From positions 1 through 64,000 of the forward strand of contig MWBL01000002.1 of assembly GCA_002069015.1 (NCBI GenBank): a stretch of DNA of 64,000 bases, written 5' to 3'. Each line of letters begins with the position of its first letter. The first letter of the stretch is position 1. Positions 7,834 through 17,719 of this stretch are shown here, in pieces. A program made the translations under genes and the position numbers. Source of the stretch: Firmicutes bacterium ADurb.Bin300 (lineage in GTDB: Bacteria; Bacillota; Clostridia; Oscillospirales; Acutalibacteraceae). The notes beneath the pieces were generated by a model, which saw nothing but the letters and a program-made list of their open reading frames with translations, was not told the DNA's origin and searched no databases.

Positions 7834-8916
7834 TTGTTTACATTGCCTCGCTTTTGCGAGCCGGATTTCGGTAAGGAGCCGTTTCTTTCCGCGCCCGATG
7901 CTGCGGTAATGCCTGCGGGTGACGGGTATCTTCCCGAAGACTTTTACGCTACGACAATTTTTCCCGAGTACGTAAAAATAGGCGGCAGATGGATAATGGT
8001 TGAGGACAGCCGTATGGATTCATGCGTTGTTATAAACGGGGGTATACCAAGAGCCGTCGAGCCGCGAAAAATAAAAAAGGGAGATATGGTAGTCATAGGC
8101 AGAGCAGACGACGGAAGAAGCGGAGTTTATGTACACTCAAAAGCCTTTGAGCAGGAGAAGGAGACTGATGACAGCTCAGTTTTTGCCTTCAGAACGGGTA
8201 AATCGCGAGAGTCCTCTTATTCAGAGGATTATGATAAGCTTTACAGTATTTTAAGGAATGATAAGGAGAGAGGGAACATCGTATGGGTGCTCGGTCCCGC
8301 GTGTGTTTTTGACTATGACAGCCGCAACGCCATGGCAAGACTTATAGATAAGGGCTATTGTCACGCGCTTTTCGCCGGTAACGCTCTTGCCACGCATGAT
8401 TTAGAGGCGGCGATATTTAATACGGGGTTGGGTCAGGATATTTACACAAAAAAGCTGATGACGAATGGGCATTATAATCATCTGCATACGATAAACCTTG
8501 TAAGGGAACAAGGTTCTATTCAAGCCTTTCTAAAGAAATATAAGGTTGGCAGCGGAGTAATGAGCAGCCTTGTCAGAAACGGTATTCCATATGTTCTTGC
8601 CGGCTCAATTCGCGATGACGGTCCGCTTCCCGAGGTTATATCGGATGTTTATGAGGCTCAAAACGCGATGCGCGAGCTAACAAAGAAGGCGACTGTCGTT
8701 ATTGCCTTGGCAACACAGCTTCATACTATTGCAACGGGGAATATGACGCCCTCCTTTGTTAAAGTGAAAGGCGTTGTGCGCCCGGTATACTTCTATAGTG
8801 TGGATATTTCCGAGTTCGCCGTAAATAAGCTTAGAGACAGGGGCTCCTTAAGCGTTACGGGGATAGTCACGAATATACAGGACTTCCTTGTCAATATGGA
8901 AAGGAATTTGGACTGA
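7834..8916 (+). CDS. Ornithine cyclodeaminase-family (TIGR00300/LOR-SDH type) protein
   Basis: A 360-residue protein of the archaeal-type family called LOR/SDH or SaO ornithine cyclodeaminase. Family landmarks in order: PEDFYATT near the N-terminus, GRWIMVED, VLGPACVF, FAGNALATHDLE, GHYNHLHTIN, the hallmark VLAGSIRDDGPLPEVISDV, and VDISEFAVNKLRDRGS with GIVTN at the end. The N-terminal ferredoxin-like domain seen in about 400-residue members is absent. Known members convert ornithine to proline or act in arginine breakdown. Here it leads an operon with a carrier and hexuronate enzymes, so the true substrate is open. The start is TTG at 7834, with TTG at 7843 as an alternative; neither has a strong ribosome site. 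The stop overlaps the next start (TGATG). Confidence 0.8.
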   Translation: MFTLPRFCEPDFGKEPFLSAPDAAVMPAGDGYLPEDFYATTIFPEYVKIGGRWIMVEDSRMDSCVVINGGIPRAVEPRKIKKGDMVVIGRADDGRSGVYVHSKAFEQEKETDDSSVFAFRTGKSRESSYSEDYDKLYSILRNDKERGNIVWVLGPACVFDYDSRNAMARLIDKGYCHALFAGNALATHDLEAAIFNTGLGQDIYTKKLMTNGHYNHLHTINLVREQGSIQAFLKKYKVGSGVMSSLVRNGIPYVLAGSIRDDGPLPEVISDVYEAQNAMRELTKKATVVIALATQLHTIATGNMTPSFVKVKGVVRPVYFYSVDISEFAVNKLRDRGSLSVTGIVTNIQDFLVNMERNLD

Positions 8917-10394
8917 TGATTAAAATCGGGGGAAAAGATATTGGAAAAAGGGAAAATGCCGGGTTAAAGCTTGACAAAAAAACGATGATAAGCATAACCC
9001 TAGCGCTTGCCGTCGTGCTTATTTTTGCGGGAGTAATGACTCAAATACTGCCCACAGGTGAGTTTGAGCGTTCCGAAAACGGTCAGATTATCAGCGGAAC
9101 GTACCGCGAAAATACTGATTACAGAATTCCGATTTGGAAGGTTGCGCTGTCTCCGATACTTTGCTTCGGCAGCGAGCAGGCGATGACGGGAGCGGCTATC
9201 ATTCTGTTTATTGTGCTTGTCGGTGGCGCTTTTCTCATACTTGATAAGTGCGGAATTATGAAATACATAATGGCATCATTAGTCAAAGGGTTTGAAAAAA
9301 GAAAATATCTGCTTTTAAGCATGATGGTGCTTGTGCTTATGGGAATGAGCTCTATTACGGGAATTCTTGAGGAGTCTATCACGCTCGTTCCGCTTGCCGT
9401 TGCCGTATCACTTGCACTGGGCTGGGATTCGCTTGTCGGACTGGGAATCAGTCTCATCTCGGTAGCTTGGGGCTTTACGGCGGCTACTTTTAATCCGTAC
9501 AATATTATGACGGTGCAAAAGCTCATAGGCTTAAAGATTTTTTCGGGATTGTGGTTAAGACTGATAATCTTTGCCGGTGTTTATTTATTACTTGTTCTTT
9601 TCCTTATCCTTTATGCAAAGAAAATAGAGAAAAACCCTGAAAAATCCCTTGTATATGAGAGTGACAAGCTGATAAGAGAGAAGTTTTCCGTCGGGGAAAC
9701 GCAAGAGGTGCTGAGCAATGGGGCAATTAAAAAGGCTACAAGAGCTTTTATTATATGTATGGCGCTTGATATTGTGTTTGTCGCCGCTGATTTTATTTTT
9801 GAAATGAACGGGGCAATTTCGCTGCCGGCGATGGCGATTCTTTTTACGGTAGGCGGCTTGCTTTCGGGTCATCTTGCCGGACTTCGCGGCAGGAAATTAT
9901 TTAAGAGCTTCATGGTGGGAGTTAAGACTATAGCTCCCGCTATTCCGCTTATTATTCTTGTTATAGCCGTGGCTTATATTCTCGATAAAGGTATGATAAT
10001 AGATACAATATTAAACTCAGTATACGGAATAATCGACGGGGCGAGTCCTTACCAGGCGATTTTCATTATTTTTGCTTTTGTCATTATTCTTGAGTTTTTT
10101 CTCGGAAGCTCAACAGCGAAGGCGTTTCTCATTATGCCCATATTAGCTCCGCTTTCGGATATGATAAACGTTACAAGGCAAAGTCTTGTTACGTCATTTT
10201 GTCTTGCCGATGGCTTTACGAATTTGCTTTTTCCGACAAGCGGCGTTATGATTATAGCAATAGGCTTAGTAGGCGTATCGTACGGCAAATGGCTGCGCTG
10301 GTCTTGGAAGCTGTTCTTAATTAATGCGATATTTTCTTCGGCTATTCTTTTGCTTTGCATAGCAGTCGGGTACGGGGCTAACGATATGATTTAG
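8916..10394 (+). CDS. YfcC/DcuC-family anaerobic carrier
   Basis: A 492-residue polytopic protein with about 12 hydrophobic segments. It opens with a cytoplasmic lysine-rich stretch, then a first helix and the extracellular MTQILPTGEFE segment typical of the YfcC (PF03606, C4-dicarboxylate/arginine-ornithine antiporter-like) family. The repeat halves carry GILEESITLVPLA and the later LEFFLGSSTAKAF and FPTSGVM re-entrant-like motifs. These carriers move amino acids or dicarboxylates in anaerobes. The ATG overlaps the upstream stop by one base, so the two are translationally coupled and probably functionally linked. It may import the substrate of the cyclodeaminase-family enzyme or a uronate. 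Confidence 0.82.
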   Translation: MIKIGGKDIGKRENAGLKLDKKTMISITLALAVVLIFAGVMTQILPTGEFERSENGQIISGTYRENTDYRIPIWKVALSPILCFGSEQAMTGAAIILFIVLVGGAFLILDKCGIMKYIMASLVKGFEKRKYLLLSMMVLVLMGMSSITGILEESITLVPLAVAVSLALGWDSLVGLGISLISVAWGFTAATFNPYNIMTVQKLIGLKIFSGLWLRLIIFAGVYLLLVLFLILYAKKIEKNPEKSLVYESDKLIREKFSVGETQEVLSNGAIKKATRAFIICMALDIVFVAADFIFEMNGAISLPAMAILFTVGGLLSGHLAGLRGRKLFKSFMVGVKTIAPAIPLIILVIAVAYILDKGMIIDTILNSVYGIIDGASPYQAIFIIFAFVIILEFFLGSSTAKAFLIMPILAPLSDMINVTRQSLVTSFCLADGFTNLLFPTSGVMIIAIGLVGVSYGKWLRWSWKLFLINAIFSSAILLLCIAVGYGANDMI

Positions 10395-10406
10395 GGAGAC
10401 AGTGCC

Positions 10407-13319
10407 ATGCTGTCAATTACGGAGTATTATAAAGAAAAGATAATTCGGCCGGAAAAAATTCTCTGCATTGGTGAGGGTAATTTTATCAGGGCATTTGTCT
10501 GTTTTTTGCTTGATTTAATGAACGAAAAGCAGGTCTATGACGGCAGCGCGGTTTTGTGCCAGCCGATTGAAGAGGGCAAATGTGCCCAAATAAACTCGCA
10601 AAACGGGCTTTATACTGTCATAGAGCGCGGTATGGAGAACGGCATGAGCATAGAGCGAGCGCGGATAATAAGCAGTGTTTCCCGTTGTATAAACCCTTAT
10701 AAGGATTTTGAAGCATTCTTGCAGATAGGCAGGAGCCCGAATTTGGAGGTAATTATTTCTAACACTACAGAGGCGGGAATAGCCTTTAAGGATACCGATA
10801 AATTTAACGACTGTCCGCACGTTTCTTATCCCGGCAAGCTTACGAGGTTGCTTTTTGAGCGTTTTTCATTATTTGGCGAGGGACACGGACTGCTTATATT
10901 GCCAGTTGAGCTTATAGACCAAAACGGGAAGAGGCTTAAAGAGTGCGTAAATGATTATATAAAGCTTTGGAAATTGCCGGACAGATTCAAAAAATGGATT
11001 GAGAGCGAGTGCTTTTTTGCCGATACGCTTGTAGATAGAATAGTATCGGGATATCCTTCGGACGATGAAGAGAGATTAAGACAAAAGCTTGGATATTTTG
11101 ACTCGCTTCTCGATACGGCGGAGCCGTTTTTCTTTTGGGCGATTGAGGCTCCGAAAAAGTGGACAAGCGTATTTCCTGCTGATAAATCGGGGCTTTCGGT
11201 AGTTTTTTCGGACGACATTTCCTCATACAAGAAAAGAAAGGTCAGAATACTTAACTGCGCTCATACGCTGTCGGTTCTTGCCGCATTCCTTGCGGGACAC
11301 GACACTGTTTATGAAATGATGTGTGACAAGCTGTTCGAGAATTTTATCAGACAAACTTTAAGCGAGGAGATAATTCCGTTTATTGAGCTTCCCCTTGATG
11401 AAATGAACGCCTATGCTCAATCGGTGCTTGAAAGATTTAGAAATTCCTATTTAGAGCACCGTCTGCTTGACATTTCACTTAATTCGGTATCAAAATATAA
11501 AGCCCGTTGTCTGCCGTCAGCAGTTGACTGCATAAAGGGGCAAAACAGCGCACCCGATAACCTTGCCTTCGCACTTGGGGCACTGATCAAATTTTATCAA
11601 GGAGAGTGGATAGAGGGCAAATATTACGGTAAGAGAAACGGACAAAGGTATGAAATTCGAGATGACAGGGCGGTTCTCAAATTTATAAGCAAATCAAAGC
11701 CTTTGGAAATACTGAAAAATACAAGGCTGTGGGGAATTGATTTAACCTTTTTTTCTGATTTTTCGGAAAAAGTCGTTAAGGCGTATGAAGATATTAATAA
11801 CTACGGCATTTATGATGCCTTAAGGCTTTGTCTGACTCACGAAATCAGCGAAGAATCGGTTATAATTAATAAAAGTGACAGTGTGGCCGTTGCCGCTCTC
11901 CCGCTTAGCAGAGGGAAGACGGCTTTGGGCACAAAGCTTTTGGAGGATATACCGGCAGGTCACAAGTTTGCCGTGCGTGATATACAAAAAGAGGAAGAGG
12001 TTATCAAATACGGCAAACGCATAGGCATTGCAACTCAAAATATAAAATCAGGTGAACAGGTTCATCTGCATAACCTGAAAACCGCTCTTAGCGGAACATC
12101 GGAATACTCATATTCTCAGCCTTTTGCACACAGGCAGGAGAAATATGAAGAGCGCTTCTTTATGGGATATGAGCGTCATGACGGCAGGATAGGAACCAGA
12201 AACGAAATATGGATTGTTCCGACAGTGGGCTGTATAAATAATACTGCACAGATAATAGCCAAAAAAGCCGCTGAATTATTCGGCGGTTACTGCGACGGAA
12301 TATTTGCCTTTTCTCATCCTTACGGGTGCTCACAATTAGGAGAGGACGGCGAGAATACAGCAAAATTCTTGTCTGCACTTTGCCGCCATCCAAATGCGGG
12401 TGGGGTTGTACTTTTAGGTCTTGGTTGTGAAAACAATAATATCCGAGTTATGAAAAAATATCTTACGCGCACAGAAAAGTCGCGTATCAGATTCATCACG
12501 GCTCAAGATGAGTATGACGAGATCTCGACCGCTCTTGAAATGGTGGGAGAGCTGTGCCGAAACACTTCGGGCGAAATTCGCACTCGTGTTCCTCTTTCAA
12601 AGCTTGTATTGGGAATGAAGTGCGGTGGCTCGGACGCTTTTTCGGGTATAACCGCAAACCCGCTTTGCGGCATGGTATCTGATTATATTTGTTTATCCGG
12701 AGGCTCTGTTATCCTGAGCGAGGTTCCCGAAATGTTCGGTGCTGAAACAGACCTTTTGCAAAGATGTGAAAGCAAAGAGGTTTTCGACAAAGCTGTATTA
12801 ATGATTAACAGCTTCAAGGAGTATTTTTCAAAGCATGGAGAGCCTATATATGAAAATCCTTCACCGGGTAATAAGCAAGGGGGAATAACAACTCTTGAGG
12901 AAAAGAGCTTAGGCTGTATACAAAAGGGCGGGAGATCACCCGTAACGGATGTATTAGAGTTGTACGGCGAATGTAAAAAAAGCGGCTTGTCTCTCCTTTG
13001 GGGTCCCGGAAATGATATTGTGTCCTCGTCAAATATTGCGGCGGCAGGCGCTACATTGCTCCTGTTCACAACGGGCAGAGGAACGCCCTTCGGGTCATTT
13101 GTTCCGACAATTAAGATTTCTTCTAATTCATCTGTTGCAAATCGAAAAAGGAGCTGGATTGATTTTGATGCGGCGGGAATTCTGAAAAATAACGATTTTA
13201 CTTTTTATCGTGACGAGCTTATTAAGCTGATTATTGAGACGGCGAGTGGAGAAAAAACAAAAAGTGAACAAAACGGATACAGGGAAGCGGCAATTTTTAA
13301 GAGCGGGATTACGCTGTGA
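10407..13319 (+). CDS. uxaBA: Fused tagaturonate reductase / altronate dehydratase
   Basis: A 970-residue single frame joining two consecutive enzymes of galacturonate catabolism. Residues 1 to about 480 are UxaB, a mannitol-dehydrogenase-family reductase (CIGEGNFIRAF nucleotide-binding start, ISNTTEAGIAF, LNCAHTLS helix), reducing tagaturonate to altronate. From about 487 to the end is UxaA: an SAF domain (ALPLSRGKTALG), then GYERHDGRIGTRNEIWIVPTV, the CSQLGED and GLGCENNN cysteine segments, and LGMKCGGSDAFSG. UxaA dehydrates altronate to 2-keto-3-deoxygluconate. Both halves are full length with catalytic motifs retained, so the fusion should channel altronate. Start ATG at 10407 follows GGGAGA. 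The gene is 12 bases after the carrier and 30 bases before uxaC. Confidence 0.92.
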   Translation: MLSITEYYKEKIIRPEKILCIGEGNFIRAFVCFLLDLMNEKQVYDGSAVLCQPIEEGKCAQINSQNGLYTVIERGMENGMSIERARIISSVSRCINPYKDFEAFLQIGRSPNLEVIISNTTEAGIAFKDTDKFNDCPHVSYPGKLTRLLFERFSLFGEGHGLLILPVELIDQNGKRLKECVNDYIKLWKLPDRFKKWIESECFFADTLVDRIVSGYPSDDEERLRQKLGYFDSLLDTAEPFFFWAIEAPKKWTSVFPADKSGLSVVFSDDISSYKKRKVRILNCAHTLSVLAAFLAGHDTVYEMMCDKLFENFIRQTLSEEIIPFIELPLDEMNAYAQSVLERFRNSYLEHRLLDISLNSVSKYKARCLPSAVDCIKGQNSAPDNLAFALGALIKFYQGEWIEGKYYGKRNGQRYEIRDDRAVLKFISKSKPLEILKNTRLWGIDLTFFSDFSEKVVKAYEDINNYGIYDALRLCLTHEISEESVIINKSDSVAVAALPLSRGKTALGTKLLEDIPAGHKFAVRDIQKEEEVIKYGKRIGIATQNIKSGEQVHLHNLKTALSGTSEYSYSQPFAHRQEKYEERFFMGYERHDGRIGTRNEIWIVPTVGCINNTAQIIAKKAAELFGGYCDGIFAFSHPYGCSQLGEDGENTAKFLSALCRHPNAGGVVLLGLGCENNNIRVMKKYLTRTEKSRIRFITAQDEYDEISTALEMVGELCRNTSGEIRTRVPLSKLVLGMKCGGSDAFSGITANPLCGMVSDYICLSGGSVILSEVPEMFGAETDLLQRCESKEVFDKAVLMINSFKEYFSKHGEPIYENPSPGNKQGGITTLEEKSLGCIQKGGRSPVTDVLELYGECKKSGLSLLWGPGNDIVSSSNIAAAGATLLLFTTGRGTPFGSFVPTIKISSNSSVANRKRSWIDFDAAGILKNNDFTFYRDELIKLIIETASGEKTKSEQNGYREAAIFKSGITL

Positions 13320-13349
13320 GTGTAATTATTAAATTAAGGAGTGAGTGTT

Positions 13350-14747
13350 TTGGAAAAATTTATGAGTGAGGATTTTCTGCTTACAACGGAAACGGCGAAA
13401 ACGCTCTTTGCGGTATGTAAGGACGAGCCTATATTCGACTGGCACTGCCATCTTTCACCACAGGAGATTTATGAGAACAAGGAGCCTGAGGACATTACAA
13501 GTCTGTGGCTTTTAGGCGACCATTACAAATGGCGCGCAATGCGCTCATTCGGTATCGAGGAACATTATATTACAGGTGACGCAGGTCATTATGAAAAGTT
13601 TAAGGCTTGGGCAAAGGTTATTCCCCACCTTATCGGAAATCCGCTCTATCACTGGACGCATCTCGAGCTTCAGCGGTATTTCGGGATAGAAGAGCCGCTC
13701 AATGAAAAGACCTGTGATGATATTTGGGAGAGGGCTAATAAAAAAATAAAAGAGGGCGGCTTTACCCCGCGCGAGATGATAGAGCGAAGCAACGTCTCTT
13801 GCATTTGCACCACGGACGACGCCGCCGACTCGCTCGAATACCATATTGAGATAGCTAAGGATAAGAGCTTTAAGACTAAGGTATTACCCGCTTTCCGTCC
13901 CGATAAGGCTCTTGATGTTGAGGCTTTGTCATTCCCCGATTGGGTTAGCTCGCTTAACAGTGTCTCAGGCAAAACCGTGACGGATTTCAAATCACTTACC
14001 GGAATACTCAGAGAGAGAGTGGACTTCTTTTCTTCGCTCGGCTGCAGGGCTTGCGACCACGGTCTTACATATGTGCCATTCAGGAGGGCGAAGGAGGACG
14101 AGCTTGACGGTATCGTTAAAAAGGCGTTAAACGGTGATAAGCTTGAAATCTGCGAAATCGAAAAATACAAGACTGAGCTTCTTATTTTCTTCGGTAAGCT
14201 GTACGCCGAAAAAGACTGGGGAATGGAGATACACATAGGCGCGATGCGCAACAATAACACGGCTATGTTAAATAAAATAGGACCCAACACCGGCTTTGAC
14301 TCGATAGGCGACGATTTTGTCGCGCACAATCTTTCAAGATTGCTTGACAGTCTTGAAACCGAGGGGAAATTGCCCAAGGTTATACTGTTTACGCTTAATC
14401 CAAAGGACAATTACGTCTTAGGATCAATGCTCGGCAACTTCCAGGGAACAGGGGTGCACTCGAAAATCCAGTTCGGCTCTGCCTGGTGGTTTAACGACAA
14501 TTACGACGGCATGCGCGAGCAAATGAAGGCGCTTATGAACCTCGGGGTGTTCACGAAATTCATAGGCATGGTAACGGACAGCAGAAGCTTTCTCTCATAT
14601 CCGCGCCACGAGTATTTCAGGCGCATACTCTGTAAGCTTATAGCAGACATGGTCGAGCAAGGGAAATATCCCGCCGACATGGACTTTGTATGCCAAGTAG
14701 TACGGGATATTTCATTTAATAATGCCGTTGAATATTTCGGACTGTAA
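13350..14747 (+). CDS. uxaC: Uronate isomerase
   Basis: UxaC isomerises galacturonate to tagaturonate (and glucuronate to fructuronate), feeding the fused UxaBA encoded just upstream. Hallmarks are FMSEDFLL near the N-terminus, FDWHCHLSP (the HxH metal site of this amidohydrolase-superfamily enzyme), GDHYKWRAMR, and VTDSRSFLSYPRHEYFRRIL near the C-terminus. The frame is open from GTG 13341, but AAGGAG at 13336-13341 overlaps that codon. The TTG at 13350, eight bases after the ribosome site and matching the E. coli N-terminus, is the better start, giving 465 residues. Last gene of the four-gene operon; kdgK and kdgA are not nearby. Confidence 0.95.
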   Translation: MEKFMSEDFLLTTETAKTLFAVCKDEPIFDWHCHLSPQEIYENKEPEDITSLWLLGDHYKWRAMRSFGIEEHYITGDAGHYEKFKAWAKVIPHLIGNPLYHWTHLELQRYFGIEEPLNEKTCDDIWERANKKIKEGGFTPREMIERSNVSCICTTDDAADSLEYHIEIAKDKSFKTKVLPAFRPDKALDVEALSFPDWVSSLNSVSGKTVTDFKSLTGILRERVDFFSSLGCRACDHGLTYVPFRRAKEDELDGIVKKALNGDKLEICEIEKYKTELLIFFGKLYAEKDWGMEIHIGAMRNNNTAMLNKIGPNTGFDSIGDDFVAHNLSRLLDSLETEGKLPKVILFTLNPKDNYVLGSMLGNFQGTGVHSKIQFGSAWWFNDNYDGMREQMKALMNLGVFTKFIGMVTDSRSFLSYPRHEYFRRILCKLIADMVEQGKYPADMDFVCQVVRDISFNNAVEYFGL

Positions 14748-14800
14748 ATTTAATTGAGGGCTTTGCCTTATGCCGAAGCTTTGAAAGCTGCTTTAACCAT

Positions 14801-16669
14801 TCAATCAAGATACTTAGCCTTAACCACAGCCGCGCCGATTTTCGGTACATTTACAAATTCGCCGCAGGGCGTGTTTGTCAGCAGTTCCTCAGAGTATTTA
14901 TACCGTTCGGGCAGATAGTAGTCAATCTGATGGCTGTTGCGGTTGATTATTACGATAATACTGCAGTTTGCTTCCTTGCTTTCTCTTACAAAGGCTATAC
15001 AGCCGAGCATCGCCGATATCGGTACGAATGCACCGTCCTTAAGGCACGGCAGGGATGAACGTAACCGCCCTAAAAGTCTGTAATGCTCTGTAAGCTCGCT
15101 GTCTTCCCTGCCCCACGGGAAACAGGCTCTGTTGAACGGGTCAGAGCCGCCCGAAAGACCCGCTTCATCGCCGTAATATATGCAGGGAAAGCCGGGGAGC
15201 ATATATTGCAACACCGTAATTACTTTCAGATATGCTTTACCAGCTTCATATTCTTCGGGGGATATTTTATATTTTGCCTGCAAGGAACGCGGTTTTTTTT
15301 CTATTTCGCTGTTTGTCAGACGAGTAATAATTCTTGCCGTATCGTGCGTTCCTATATGGTTCATAAGGGAATTGAGTATCTGCCGGGGATAATTTTCGCA
15401 TATTGAAACTATGCTTTCCATAAGCTCCTCGGCTATACCGTCCCTCATGAAGCGCAGCATGGCCTCGGCAAGGGGATAGTTCATTACGCTGTCGAGCTGA
15501 TTTCCAAGGAGATAATGGCGGCGCGCACCGTAGCTTATTTTGTTTGAGGCGTCTTCCCACACCTCCCCGATTATTATGCAATCGGGGGCTTTCCTTTTTA
15601 CGCTACTGTACAGGTTATCAAGAAACAAATCGGGCAGTTCGTCCGCAACATCAAGACGCCAGCCGGATATTCCGCAATCGAGCCACTTTTGAACAACCCC
15701 GTTTTCTCCGAGGATAAATTCAAGATATGACGGGTCCGTTTCGTTTGCTTCGGGCAAGGTCTTAATATTCCACCAGCAATTGTATTTTCCGTCCCGGGTA
15801 AAGGTAAACCACGGACGATAAGGGCTATTCAAATCGTTATAAGCGCCGCCCTCGCCGTAGCGTTTTTCCTTGTTGAAGTAAACACTGTCGGAGCCTATAT
15901 GACTGAAAACTCCGTCAAGTATAATCCGTATTCCGTATTCGGACGCTTTTTTACATAGCCGCCTAAGCGTTTTTTCGTTGCCTAAAAGAGGATCTATTTT
16001 CATAAAGTCCGCCGTATTGTAGCGGTGGTTTGAATGAGCTTCAAATATTGGGTTTAAGTATATAGCCGTAACGGAAAGTGAGCTTAAATAGGGAAGTTTT
16101 TCGATTATTCCGTCAAGGTCACCGCCGAAGTAGTCGTTATTTTGGATTTTTCTTTCTTCAAAGTTCCATATTATCGGTTCGTCCGGGCTTTCATGTATTA
16201 TTCTGTCTTCGGGCACGTTCTCCTTTTTTTTACCGGAATTAAAAAATCTGTCCGGAAATATTTGATACATTATTGCGTTTTTAATCCAATCGGGCGTTTT
16301 CAAATCCGAATTATAGACGGTTTGCTGCCATTCGGTACCCGAAGGCGAATACTCGCCCAAGCCGGAGTTTTTCATGTATATTTTTCCCGTTCCGAAAGGA
16401 ATTTGGTACTCAAAATGATAAAAATACAAACCGGGTGAGGGAAAGGAGTAATCGGTTGTCCACCATTCCTCGTTGCCGCTTTGTGTGATTCCGTTCCAGA
16501 ATAAGTCAATCCTCTGAGCGTTGCCAAAGTCCTTGCGGACAACAAAGCTTGCCCCGCTACACGAAAAGGAACGGGGTAAGAGTATGGAAAATGTTACATT
16601 TTCGCCTTCCGATAAAGCTCCGAAAACAGACTTATGGCGTAAATCTCTTGAATTATAAGAGTTGCTCAT
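14801..16669 (-). CDS. GH13 alpha-glycosidase (neopullulanase-like)
   Basis: A 622-residue alpha-amylase-superfamily enzyme. An N-terminal carbohydrate-binding-like beta domain (about 1-150) precedes the barrel: LDGVFSHIG, the nucleophile in GWRLDVADE, the acid/base glutamate in IIGEVWEDAS, and the transition-state aspartate in IGTHDTARI. The architecture fits subfamily 20 (neopullulanase/cyclomaltodextrinase), and no signal peptide is seen, so it should hydrolyse imported maltooligosaccharides. The open frame extends to 16987, but that extension is antisense to galE. The ATG at 16669 sits four bases after the galE stop with AGGAAAT upstream, so I chose it. Co-transcribed with galE. Confidence 0.9.
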   Translation of the reverse strand: MSNSYNSRDLRHKSVFGALSEGENVTFSILLPRSFSCSGASFVVRKDFGNAQRIDLFWNGITQSGNEEWWTTDYSFPSPGLYFYHFEYQIPFGTGKIYMKNSGLGEYSPSGTEWQQTVYNSDLKTPDWIKNAIMYQIFPDRFFNSGKKKENVPEDRIIHESPDEPIIWNFEERKIQNNDYFGGDLDGIIEKLPYLSSLSVTAIYLNPIFEAHSNHRYNTADFMKIDPLLGNEKTLRRLCKKASEYGIRIILDGVFSHIGSDSVYFNKEKRYGEGGAYNDLNSPYRPWFTFTRDGKYNCWWNIKTLPEANETDPSYLEFILGENGVVQKWLDCGISGWRLDVADELPDLFLDNLYSSVKRKAPDCIIIGEVWEDASNKISYGARRHYLLGNQLDSVMNYPLAEAMLRFMRDGIAEELMESIVSICENYPRQILNSLMNHIGTHDTARIITRLTNSEIEKKPRSLQAKYKISPEEYEAGKAYLKVITVLQYMLPGFPCIYYGDEAGLSGGSDPFNRACFPWGREDSELTEHYRLLGRLRSSLPCLKDGAFVPISAMLGCIAFVRESKEANCSIIVIINRNSHQIDYYLPERYKYSEELLTNTPCGEFVNVPKIGAAVVKAKYLD

Positions 16670-16673
16670 ATAT

Positions 16674-17690
16674 TTATTTCCTATATCCGTTGGGGTTATT
16701 TTTTTGCCATCTGAAGGAATCAGCACACATATCGTCAAGGTTTTTTTCGGCTTTCCACCCAAGCTCCTTAAATGCCTTTGACGGGTCAGAATAGCAAACG
16801 GCAATGTCTCCCGGTCTTCTGGGCTCCTTCTTGCAAGGTATTTTAAGTCCCGAAGCCTTTTCAAACGCCCTGACAAGGTCATATACACTGTAGCCTGTCC
16901 CTGTTCCGAGGTTATAAGTAAAGACACCTGTGCTGTTTGCAAGCTTTTCAACGGCTTTAATGTGTCCTTTTGCAAGGTCTGCCACATGGATATAATCCCT
17001 TACACCCGTACCGTCATGTGTATCATAATCCGTCCCGCGAATAGGAAGGTAGGGCAACCTTCCTATGGCGGTTTGAGTTATACGAGGCATGAGATTATTC
17101 GGAATCCCGTTAGGGTCCTCGCCTATTAAACCGCTTTCATGGGCGCCAATGGGATTAAAGTAACGAAGAAGGCAAATTCCGAAGCTGTTGTCACAGTTAA
17201 ATAAATCAGTTAAAATCAACTCAATAATATACTTTGAGGAGCCGTAAGGATTTGTTGCCGCTCCCACAGGCATATCCTCGCGCAAGGGAGAAGGGTTGTT
17301 TTCTCCGTAAACCGTCGCGGAGGAACTGAAAACGAGCCGTTTGCAGTTATGCTGCAGCATAGCCTTACAAAGGACAATGCTTCCGTATACATTGTTATCA
17401 TAGTACTCCAGCGGTATTTCACAGGATTCACCTACAGCCTTAAGTCCCGCAAAATGAATGACAGCGTCTATCTCATTTTCCGTAAAAATGCGGTTTAATA
17501 TATCCTTATCACGGATATCCCCCGGATAAAAGCGCATTTTTTTACCGGTAATTCTCTCTACCATGTCAAGAGCGGTCTGTGAGCTGTTAGAGAAATTGTC
17601 TATAGCGACAATGTCATATCCGCCGCATAAAAGCTCTACGCATGTGTGGGAGCCGATATATCCCGCTGCGCCTGTTACAAGAATTGCCAT
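16674..17690 (-). CDS. galE: UDP-glucose 4-epimerase
   Basis: A 338-residue extended short-chain dehydrogenase. [11 protein letters not shown] is the NAD-binding glycine motif at the N-terminus, FSSSATVYG holds the catalytic serine region, and YGSSKYIIE gives the YxxxK pair. RYFNPIGAH and the C-terminal [11 protein letters not shown] are typical of GalE. It interconverts UDP-glucose and UDP-galactose in the Leloir pathway and cell-envelope precursor supply. It is complete and precedes the alpha-glycosidase by four bases. A lacZ gene at 31478 may supply galactose. Confidence 0.95.
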   Translation of the reverse strand: MAILVTGAAGYIGSHTCVELLCGGYDIVAIDNFSNSSQTALDMVERITGKKMRFYPGDIRDKDILNRIFTENEIDAVIHFAGLKAVGESCEIPLEYYDNNVYGSIVLCKAMLQHNCKRLVFSSSATVYGENNPSPLREDMPVGAATNPYGSSKYIIELILTDLFNCDNSFGICLLRYFNPIGAHESGLIGEDPNGIPNNLMPRITQTAIGRLPYLPIRGTDYDTHDGTGVRDYIHVADLAKGHIKAVEKLANSTGVFTYNLGTGTGYSVYDLVRAFEKASGLKIPCKKEPRRPGDIAVCYSDPSKAFKELGWKAEKNLDDMCADSFRWQKNNPNGYRK

Positions 17691-17719
17691 ATTATTCTCC
17701 TTTGGAATGAAATCTACTT

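Noticed and set aside
16670..16987. N-terminal extension of the alpha-glycosidase frame
   Set aside because: The extra 106 codons are antisense to the conserved 3' end of galE, and a well placed ribosome site precedes the ATG at 16669.
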